DNA of 64,000 nt, from assembly GCA_028583605.1 (NCBI GenBank), contig CM053328.1:29051578-29115577 (forward strand). The letters are read 5' to 3'. Position 1 is the stretch's first letter, and each line of letters opens with the position of its first letter. A model generated the notes under the pieces. That model was given only the letters and a program-made list of their open reading frames with translations. It had not been told where the DNA came from and did no database searches. The stretch is from Dastarcus helophoroides. Lineage: Eukaryota; Arthropoda; Insecta; Coleoptera; Bothrideridae. Position numbers and translations under genes: made by a program. Positions 55,101 to 63,054 of the stretch are shown here, piece after piece.

Positions 55101-58100
55101 CTAGACAAATAATAAAAAAAGAACTAATGTGTGAAACATTAAAAAAATCCTAATAGGGAATCGAATCTAGAAACTTTACTTTTGTTACTTTGCATTGAGA
55201 TACAAATCTTGTCACCTGAAACCAAGAAAGATTAAAAAACGCAACAAAGGTTGCTCTAACGCGTTTCGATAGCCAAACTATCATCTTCAGAGAGATTCTA
55301 AAACAAACAAAAATTAAAAAAACACAACAAGGGTTGCTCTAACGCGCTTCGATAGCTAATCTATCATCTTCAGAGAGATACTGGTTTCAGGGGACAACAT
55401 TTGTATTTCAATTTTTGAATCTTCTTGTCATATTGGTGTCATCAAGGAGTCGGATCGCCTCGACATTCAATTTTTGAATCTTTTTGTCATATGGTGTTAT
55501 CAAGGAGCCGGATCGCATCGACATTCACATGCTGATGGAGCCCTTGAGATACTTTGCATTAGTTAAATTACTCAATATATCGAATACAGAGTGATTTATA
55601 AAGCATGGGAGTTCTTAAAACTGGAGATACTAGAGACCAAAATATGACGTTTGAAACATGTCTCACAAAAATGTTGATTATTTAATAATATCCAAGATTG
55701 AAATTACATTTTGCAATTCGGCTATAATTTCTCAAGTTTTTACGACATCAAGTTGAAACTTGACTGATTTGTTTATACCAGTATCGCTTAGGTCGAAATT
55801 CGACCAACTGTGTCTGTCAAGTATCGAAATTTAATTTTTTTATACATACTTGGTTGGCAAATTTTTAATTCTTATTTTAACGATATGACGAAGAAAATGT
55901 TAGTATGAAAATCCGACTTTCTTTGGTCCACTAGAAATTTTAGCTTTTGTCAAAAATGTTCACCTTTAAAAATTTACATGTTGTCAAAATTTCTAATTTT
56001 TTTCTCAAAATTGGGCTTTTTTAAAAATCTCGAGTTATTGAAAAAATATGACTTCTTTGGAAAATTTCGACCTCTTTCGATAAATCAATTTTTTTTAACC
56101 CACCTTTTTTTAAAATAAGATTTTTCTTTACATTTTCACTTTTGAAAGTAATAGCAAACTCAAAATTTTGAAAGTAATAACTATCAAAGTTTTGAGTTTG
56201 TTGGCAATGTTGACTCTTTTTCAAAATTTCAGCTCTTATCACAATATAAGGTTTTATGAACTATTTTGATCAGCTTTGAACTATTTCGTTTTTTTTTATT
56301 TTGATCCCTTTTGACTATTTTCATATTTTTTTCTGAATGCAGACTTCTTTAGTAATTTTCCATTCATAAAAAATTTCGACTTTTTCCAAACCTATGACTT
56401 TTTTCAAAATCCAGATCTCTTTGAAAGTATCTGACATTTCTTAAAATTTCGACTTTTTTTTTAAATTTCGATTTGACTTGTTCTCGAGCTTTTCACTTTT
56501 TCCGATTTTTTTTTAGTTGACTTCTTGATGACTTGTAATGATTTTTCAAAATTTTGTCTATTTTTCAAAATGTTCACTTTTTTTGTAAATTTGAATTTTT
56601 AAAATTTTGGTTTTTTGGAACTTTTTGCTTTAAAAGTTAGATTGTTAATCTTGATTTTTTATGAAAATTTCGACTTTTTTCAATATTGTCATATTTTGAA
56701 AATTTTGACCATTTTAAAGGTCGAGGTTTTTGAAAATTTCGACTTGACTTATTCTCGAAATTTCGACTCTTTCCCAAATTATGACTTTTTGTAAAATTCA
56801 ATTTCGTCTTTCTCATTTTATTTGTAAACCTAGATTATTTTTAATTCGGCCTTTTGTTTAAACCTTTGACTTACAAATTTCAACATTTTTAATAATTTCA
56901 ACTTCGTTTTAAATTTTATTTCTTTTATTCTGTCTTTCGACATTTCGACTTCAAGAAAACTTTTTGTAAACTTTGACTTTTTTTTCAACATCTGGTCTTC
57001 TTCTTAAAGGTTTGGCATCTTTTTGAAAATTTAGACGTTTTAATTCTCCTTTTTTTGAAACTTTCAACTTAAAAATTTTCGAGTTTTTGAAAATCTTACG
57101 TTTTTGAAGAATTCGACTTTTTTGTAATATTTCGACATTTTTTAATAAAATCGATTCTTTTTTGTTAATTTTGACTTTCTAATCAATGTGTAAGATTTTC
57201 ATTTTTATCGACATTTGAAAAGTATGACCTTACAAATTTCGACTTTTTTTGAAAATGTTTGTTAATTTTATTTATCATTTCAAGGCCCAGTTTAAAAATA
57301 TTTAAATTTTTATTAATGAATGTTGACAATAGTTCCATTTTGTCCATTTTAAAATATATCTACGTGATGTCCAAATTTATTTAAAACGCCACCTCATGAC
57401 AGTTGACAAAAAATAGGTTAGTTTATTTTACATAGAATAGGAAAAAATGGAAAATCGAAGACGGCAATTGTTATACACTGCTGACGAACTCAAATGAGAG
57501 CGAAACATCGATGTCCAGCGCTGCAAAATTTTTTATATTTTTTTATATTATTTTCTTTTCATAATTTATCAAGCACATTTTTTTCATATCTTATTTGGGT
57601 CTTCTATTTTCCATTTTTTTTCCCATTCTATGTAAAATAAACTAACATATTTCTTGTCAACTGTCATGAGTTGACGTTTTAAATAAATTTAGATATCACG
57701 TAGTCATAATTCAAAAAAATGTTTTGAAGTACTATCAACAATCATTAATAAAAATTTAAATATTTTCAAACTGCGTTGTAGAAAAGTAATAAACATAATG
57801 TTTCCGACCAATGAGAGTCCACCATGAAGAATAATCCTAAGTTTTTGAAAATATTGACCCTTTTTTCAACCTTTTTCAGGATTTTCAATTTATAAAAATG
57901 TCGATGCGTTTTAAATATTTCGACCTTTTTTGCATATTTTGATTTTTCTTTAGAAAAAACTTTAACGTTGTTATAATTTTTGATGTTTATCAAAATTTCA
58001 TTTATTTTCAAAATTTAAATTTGTTGAAAATTCCGTCGCTTTTAAAAATTGAAAATTTTAGAAAATTTTAATTTTTTTAAATTGCGACTAGCAGTTTTCT

Positions 58101-61100
58101 TTGAACTCTTGACTTTCAACTGTCTCCACCATTTCTTATTTTTAATTTTTTTTTCCTCTTTTGGTAACTGTAATTTAGATTTCATTTAAGTTCGATTTAT
58201 TTTTGAACTTTTGTCTTTTCGATATTCTTTTAATGTTGACCTTCAAAAATTGGATTTTTTAAAATTTAGATATTTTCAAAATTCAAATCATTTTAATAAA
58301 TTCGAGGCTTTATTTTAAAAATTTCGACTTTTTCCGAAATTTCAACTTTTCATAAAATTTAACTTTGTTTTTGGAAAATGGTTTTTTTTTCAAAATTTTG
58401 TCCGTTTCAGTACTTTAATTTTCGCATATTTTCAATTCTACTTTTTTTTTAAAACTTGCGACTTAGAAAATGTAGACATTTTTAAAAAATTAATTTCAAA
58501 TTTCAACCTAATTTGCCTAAAAAAATTATTTTTTAGGGTTCCGCATATTAAAAGGAAAACGGAACCCTTATAATCTCACTCTCGTGTCCGTCCCTCTGTT
58601 TTTCATAAAGAGGTTTCCTTGAAAATTATGTAACCTAGAAATTTGAAATTTTGCACAACGTTAGTTTTCGATAACCCATGCAACTGCCGCCAACCAAAGA
58701 TTAGAAAAAGAAAATATTTTGTAATAAAATGGGGGATTATATATCGTTTGAGGTATCACAAGGATCCTAAAATATGTTTTTTTATAATAATAGGGGAGAC
58801 TGGGGTATTGTAGACCGCCTTTTTATGTTGCTAAAAACTGGCAAAAAATATTTTTTTCTGAAAATTTCAAAGCTTGAATTTGTAGTACAACTTAATAATC
58901 TCTCTTTGCGTCGCAGTAGTTTGGTCATATTGTATTAAATTATACAACTGGCGCAAAAATTGAATTTTTGAGATTTTGAAAAATGTCGGGGTATTACGGA
59001 CCACTTTGTAATTCGATTAAAAATGGAAAAATGCAGTAGAAAAATCTTCTTGTTTTTGATTCAGAATGGCAGAAGAATTATTATGAAAGAGAAATAAAGT
59101 GAAGTGGGGTGACAAATGGTAATGAAAATCAGTTCGAAACAAAATTATTATTTTACCAAAAAACTATTAGAAATTGCCGAAAAATAATGCTGTGCTGAAA
59201 ATTTGCATGAATAATCACTTATATGCATCAAATACACGAAATTAGCTTGGGAAATGTAAAGAATAAGAATTAGGTGATCCATAATTATGTGACAAAAGTG
59301 GTCCGTAATTCCCCGAAAATCATTTTTTACAATATGGCAGCATATGAGTAATACAATGCAAACTGAATGTAAAACTTCATGTTCCTGTTGAAGACTTAAG
59401 GTTCGCGAATATTATGAAAATATTTACCTGAGTTGGTTCTCGAAAAGTGTGGTCAAATTAGAGGAAACTCTAAAGTGAAAAACAATTTTTGAAGTATCCC
59501 ATTTCTATTTGGTTCAGGTTCAGGTACACAAGTCGAGTACTGAAGGGAAAAAGAGCCTAACATGAGGCGAGCTGACGACAGTTATTTGTAGGCTGTCAAC
59601 ACTATTATTTTATTATATATATTAGAGAAAAAAATATGAAGCTGGTCCGCAATTTTCCGTGGGCCAGAATACTCCAGTCTCCCCTTATATATAATTATTA
59701 TAAATGTGTCAGAAATAACCGCCCCTTCCCCGATCTCCTAGGTCACTAAGGGTAAAATTTAGATTTTAATAGGGTTAGATATTGGGTCATAGATTATCGA
59801 AAACTGCAAGTTTTTTCCATATCGTAATAGTTGTCAAGAAAAACATTTTTTATGGAAAAATAGGTGCTTGCATTTCAAGGCTTTTTGACCCATATAGTAA
59901 AAACTTGTTTGTAAATAACAAACTTGATTTAGCTAAGGGGTAGGATGCAAATCAAATTTGTCTTTTACGTTATTTCATTTAGATGAATATTTTCGGTGCT
60001 AGCACTAGTTCGCGCAACGCAGTACTTGTGGTTGGACTGGAACATTTTAGCGCGATCCGACGTGATCTCATAAACTCTGTTAGTCATTGCGAATGAATGC
60101 TTTTTATCTGAAACATCAACACAGTTATCAGTTCCATAAATATTTGGATTGATTGTAGGAAAAACTGTGTATATCTGAAAATAGACTTTTTTTTTATTTT
60201 TGAATTAAAACACAAGAAAATTTGAATAAATTTTCAAATTTATACCTAAGTCAAAATAATTTAATTTGATCTGCTCACTATTCACTGTAGTAATTGGTAT
60301 AGAACTTTATTTGTGCAAGCCTGAACCGCTCTTGATGGATTTTTTTAAATTTAAATCGTCGAAATTTCGACTTTTTTGAAAGATCTTAACTTTTTGTAAC
60401 TTTAGATTTTTCAGTTCTACTTTTTTTGAAACTTCCAACTTAGACATTTCGACTTTTTGAAAATCCTGACTTTTTTTAAGAATTTAAATTTTGTAGAATA
60501 TTTCTACTTTTTTAATAACATTTCTTTTAAACAGACTACTCTTCAAAGTGTAGTTTTCTCAAATGTTGATATTTGGAAAGTGTGACTTGCAAAATGTCGA
60601 CTTTTTTTTTGAAAATGTCGACCATTTTTTTTCTAAATTATGTTTCTGTTTCGAGATTTTTTGAATATTATAAACATTTTGATTCATTTTGAATATTTGA
60701 AAATTAAATTTTAAATTTCGACCCTTTTTGCATATTTTGATTTTTCTCTAAGAAACTAGACCTTTTCGTGATGTATTTCAATTTTTAATACAAATTTTTA
60801 CTTTTCCTCAAAATTGTGATTCTTTGAGGATTCTGACACTAACTTAGAAATATTTTAATTTATTTTCCTTAAATTGCTATTTGATTTTTTCTCGAACTTA
60901 TAACTTTCAACTTTTTGCTAAATTTGTTATTTTCTCAAACTCTCTTCTTATCTAGTTTCGTTTTTTTTAATCCTAATTTTGTTAAACTTCTGACTTGGAA
61001 ATTTCGATATTTTTGTAAATATCAACTTTTATTGGAAATTTACATATTTCTAAAAATTTCGAAATTCTCTCCTGACCTTTTAATGAATTCCGTTTTTTTG

Positions 61101-62525
61101 AAAATTTTGGGCGTTATCTTGCAATTTGATTTTTCTCAAATTTGAACTTTCTCTAAAATTTACCTTTTTCTTCCAAAATTCCCTCTTTTTCTCAATATGT
61201 TGTCCCTCTTTGGTAAATCTGGAATATTTTAAGTTCTACTGTCGACTTAAAAAATTTAAATACCTTTGAAAATTTCGATTTTGATTTAAATTTCGACATT
61301 GTTCCTTAAAATTTTAAGTTGTTTCATTTTATCTCTTAAAATTTTGTCTTTTTTGAGATTTTAATGCTTTGTGAAATTTAACCTTTTTCAAAATTTTGTG
61401 TTTTCTCAAGGTTTTTATTTTTTTATAAATTAAGATCTTTATAATTTTACTTTTATTGAATGTTTCAACTTAAAAGTTTCGACTTTTTAAGAATCCTTAT
61501 TTTCGAAGAATTCCACTCCTTTGGAACTTTTCGACTTTAAACTAAAATCGATTTTTTAAATTTCGACTTTTTTAAAATGTAGGTTTTTCTTAGATTTCGA
61601 TATCTAAAAAATGTGACGAAATATTGACTGTTTTAAAAACGTTTTCGAAAAAGGCGTCTTAGCACATCCATTCCAATCTCAAAATTCGTACTCCACCGTT
61701 TGCGAACTACCACTTTGATAGTTATAGTTTTATATTCATTGTTATAGGCGAAACTGAAGGATTTTTATACATAGGACCTCAGAAATGGATATTTCCAACA
61801 AAATACGCAGAAATGGCAGAGGAAATTTACAACTTTGATGTTCGACCAACAGATGTTTGGATTTGTGGATTATCCACGATCAGGTAAACAATGCCTAAAA
61901 CACTATCTACTTCTGGAAAGATTATTAGATATTTTTGGGTCATTGTTTAAACATGTGCATTTCAAATTTTATTAAATTATGAAAATACTTTGCTACTGAA
62001 CTTTTTAGGTACAACTTTGATGGAAGATATCCTGTGGACGTTAACTCATGACCTAAAAATCGATCCAGATGAAAATAAAACCACATTTTTCGAGTAAATC
62101 AATCTTTCTTGAATGCGTTCACTTTAAAATATTGCGCTATTACAGATATGACATGCTTGCGTCAGAGAAGAGAAAAAGTCAAATGATAGCAGAAAGCCAA
62201 TATCCGGATCAATTGCGACAGTATTTTAAAGATATGGATTGCCTTAAAAAGCTGAAAACTTTTCAGGATTATCGGCGAATCATAAAAACACATCTCCCGT
62301 TTGAATTATTGCCTCCAAGCCTACTCACCTGTGGAGCGAAGGTGATTTATTTTTACTCACAAGGAAATTCCACTAATAGAGAAAATATTCCGTTTTAGGT
62401 GATTTTTATGGCTAGAAATCCCAAGGATGTTATTGTATCCTATTACCACTTACATTGTTTAGAGAGAGTCAGAAATTACGTGGGAGATTTTCCTACATAT
62501 GTGGAATATTTCATAAATGACTTAA
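52072..62525 (+). CDS. Cytosolic sulfotransferase (SULT), 5' five exons, frameshift in exon 2
   Basis: This family moves a sulfonate group from PAPS to small hydroxyl or amine substrates in the cytosol; the substrate cannot be told here. Exons: 52072-52171, 61748-61883, 62009-62093, 62146-62341, 62399-62525, all with GT/AG borders and phases that agree. The N-terminus carries FPFEIKAVEPEMNAKLM and YIGPQKWIFPTKY. The 5'-PSB is YPRSGTTL across exons 2/3, the catalytic His lies in IIKTHLPFELLP, and the 3'-PB starts RNPKDVIVSYYH. About 213 of an expected 290-330 residues are present; the RKGxxGDWK end is outside the window. One extra T near 61870 breaks the frame between DVWICG and YPRSG. Everything else looks constrained, so this is either a very young pseudogene or a sequencing error. 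Confidence 0.85.
52330..53265. repeat. Low-complexity block in SULT intron 1, A-rich polarity
   Basis: AAATTTCGA/TCGAAATTT cores with A-runs, as in the other blocks. No coding sequence. Confidence 0.45.
53270..54195. other. Unassigned intron sequence
   Basis: No element recognised. A GTGGCGGCCGCGCCC stretch near 53349 stands out for its GC content. Confidence 0.3.
54200..54660. repeat. Inverted-repeat element with a nested foldback repeat
   Basis: Outer arms: TTAATTTTATTTTAGCACTT, then ACCCAGTTTGGAAATATAAA (54207-54265), and on the right ATATTTCCAAACTGGGACAA and GTTAAAATAAAATTGATAAT (54608-54655), inverse of each other. The same outer sequence occurs at 57230-57320 and 57720-57780. In the centre lies a full foldback/Penelope-type repeat (54313-54560). 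Confidence 0.55.
54313..54560. repeat. Foldback/Penelope-type repeat
   Basis: Left arm GGTGGAACGGACTGGTCC through CGCGTTTCGACAGCCAATC; right arm GATGATAGCTTGGCTGTCGA through GTTTTAGGGGACAATTTTTG. The core reads CTCTAAAGATGATAGC, with A in place of the G in CTGAAGA. Confidence 0.65.
54955..55117 (+). mobile_element. tRNA-derived SINE
   Basis: The head reads GATGACGTAATTGATTAAGG (A-box like) and, 35 bp on, GTGGGTTCGATTCCGACACC, which contains a perfect B box (GGTTCGATTCC). The body ends in an A-rich tail. AAAGAACTAATGT is repeated exactly at both ends (54942-54954 and 55118-55130), a 13-bp target duplication typical of LINE-mobilised SINEs. The cloverleaf is not intact, so it is not a functional tRNA gene. 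Confidence 0.7.
55195..55410 (-). repeat. Two partial foldback-repeat arms in tandem
   Basis: Two successive left arms (GGTTGCTCTAACGCGTTTCG near 55249 and GGTTGCTCTAACGCGCTTCG near 55333), each running into CATCTTCAGAGAGAT, are followed by a short right-arm piece GGTTTCAGGGGACAACATTT. Both arms keep the intact CTGAAGA core on the minus strand, with CTCT before it. Confidence 0.6.
55410..55525 (+). repeat. 58-bp tandem duplication
   Basis: CAATTTTTGAATCTTCTTGT... (55410-55467) recurs at 55468-55525 with about five differences. Both units include AAGGAG-CGGATCGC-TCGACATT. Confidence 0.75.
55530..55905. other. Unassigned intron sequence
   Basis: No element recognised; AT-rich without the TCGA periodicity. 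Confidence 0.3.
55910..57260. repeat. Low-complexity block, T-rich polarity
   Basis: One of the clearest examples: AAAATTTCGACTTTTTT-type cores recur with T-runs between them (for example near 56450, 56665 and 56735). Units vary from about 15 to 40 bp. Confidence 0.55.
57287..57775. repeat. Long inverted-repeat (foldback) element
   Basis: Arms of about 190 bp: CCCAGTTTAAAAATATTTAA ... TGACAGTTGACAAAAAATAG ... GGAAAATCGAAGAC on the left, and the inverse GTCTTCTATTTTCC ... TTGTCAACTGTCATG ... TTTAAATATTTTCAAACTG on the right. The loop (about 57480-57585) contains CGAACTCAAATGAGAGCGAA. No coding sequence. The outer ends match the element at 54200-54660. Confidence 0.7.
57800..58525. repeat. Low-complexity block, T-rich polarity
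   Basis: Continuation of the TTTCGAC/T-run pattern after the foldback element, ending where repeat copy B begins. Confidence 0.45.
58536..60340 (+). mobile_element. Non-autonomous insect repeat (GGGTTCC family), copy B
   Basis: Starts GGGTTCCGCATATTAAAAGG and CGGAACCCTTATAATC like copy A at 27845 and aligns with it to the end near GAACCGCTCTTGATGG. Copy B is interrupted by the MITE at 58793-59685, and lacks the MITE of copy A (it reads CTGTTAGTCATTGCG there, near 60078-60092). Confidence 0.6.
58793..59685. mobile_element. Pogo-like MITE with subterminal repeats
   Basis: Ends are GGGGAGACTGGGGTATT and, complemented, AGGGGAGACTGGAGTATT, next to TA on both sides. Inside, GGGGTATTACGGACCAC-like motifs occur at about 58803 and 58989 (forward), 59299 and 59641 (inverted). 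No ORF. Copy A of the host repeat lacks it, which confirms insertion. The ends resemble those of the pogo-type element at 49978-51241. Confidence 0.7.
60350..61640. repeat. Low-complexity block, T-rich polarity
   Basis: AAATTTCGACTTTTT-type cores in T-rich sequence up to the last 100 bp before SULT exon 2. The 76-codon frame at 60915 is a composition artefact. Confidence 0.5.
61748..61883 (+). CDS. SULT exon 2, with a one-base insertion
   Basis: Acceptor TTATAG|GC. Encodes ETEGFLYIGPQKWIFPTKY, then AEEIYNFDVRPTDVWICG. At 61870-61871 GGATTATCC should read GGATATCC to continue as YPRSG. Only the shifted reading agrees with the phase of exon 3. Donor is CAG|GTAAAC. Confidence 0.85.
62009..62093 (+). 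CDS. SULT exon 3
   Basis: Acceptor CTTTTTAG|GT. Encodes TTLMEDILWTLTHDLKIDPD then ENKTTFF. Donor CGA|GTAAAT. It completes the PAPS phosphosulfate-binding motif begun in exon 2. The preceding intron is 125 bp. Confidence 0.85.
62146..62341 (+). CDS. SULT exon 4
   Basis: Acceptor TATTACAG|AT. Encodes YDMLASEKRKSQMIAES, PDQLRQYFKDMD, then RRIIKTHLPFELLPPSLL and CGAK. The His of KTHLP is the catalytic base in this family. Donor AAG|GTGATT. The preceding intron is 52 bp. Confidence 0.85.
62399..62525 (+). CDS. SULT exon 5
   Basis: Acceptor CGTTTTAG|GT. Encodes VIFMARNPKDVIVSYYHLHC, then VGDFPTYVEYFINDL. Arg and Ser of RNPKDVIVSYYH contact the 3'-phosphate of PAPS in this family. Donor TTAA|GTGAGT is near-consensus. 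The preceding intron is 57 bp. The frame continuing past the donor is intron read-through. Confidence 0.85.
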
Positions 62526-62810
62526 GTGAGTATTGTTGGACCTTTAGGATTATGTTGTATTATTTCTCGTATTGTATGGGAACAAAAGAGGCAAAATATT
62601 TAAACTTAGGCAATGAGTGTTTTTATTCGGTGATATTTTTAGTCTTAACGTATTTTACTGGTAAATTTAAATATATTTTTAAAGCATTTTAGCCTCAAAT
62701 ATTTTAGACGAATTCGCCTCGCTTAATAACTCCCTCTTTTTTGTTGCAATTTGATTAGTTTCGAAAAAATAGCTTTTAAAAACATTTACATTTTGAATAA
62801 AAAAACAAAC
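62526..62810. other. Start of SULT intron 5
   Basis: AT-rich intron sequence with no feature besides the donor at 62526. Confidence 0.5.
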
Positions 62811-62824
62811 AACTTTAGGGTTAT

Positions 62825-63038
62825 TGAAATACTGATCTTGTCCCCTGAAACCAAGAAAGATTAAAAAACAACAAACGTTGCTCTAACGCGTTTCTAAAGC
62901 CAAGCTGTCATCTTCAGAGAGATCTCTCTGAAACGCGTAAGCGCAACTTTTGTTGTGTTTTTTAATCTTTCTTGGTTTCAGGGGACAAGTTCTGTATTTC
63001 AATTTTTGAAGATAACCAATCACCAGTCCGTTCCACCA
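62825..63038 (+). mobile_element. 5'-truncated foldback/Penelope-type insertion with a 14-bp target duplication
   Basis: The left arm begins abruptly at TGAAATACTGATCTTG, without the outer 40 bp. The right arm is complete to CCAGTCCGTTCCACC. AACTTTAGGGTTAT flanks both sides (62811-62824 and 63039-63052). A truncated 5' side with an intact 3' end and a 14-bp duplication point to target-primed reverse transcription rather than cut-and-paste. The central core is largely deleted. Confidence 0.75.
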
Positions 63039-63054
63039 AACTTTAGGGTTATGC

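Noticed and set aside
62525..62692. Continuation of the sulfotransferase frame to 62692
   Set aside because: A near-consensus donor (AA|GTGAGT) follows FINDL, and the downstream residues do not resemble the family.
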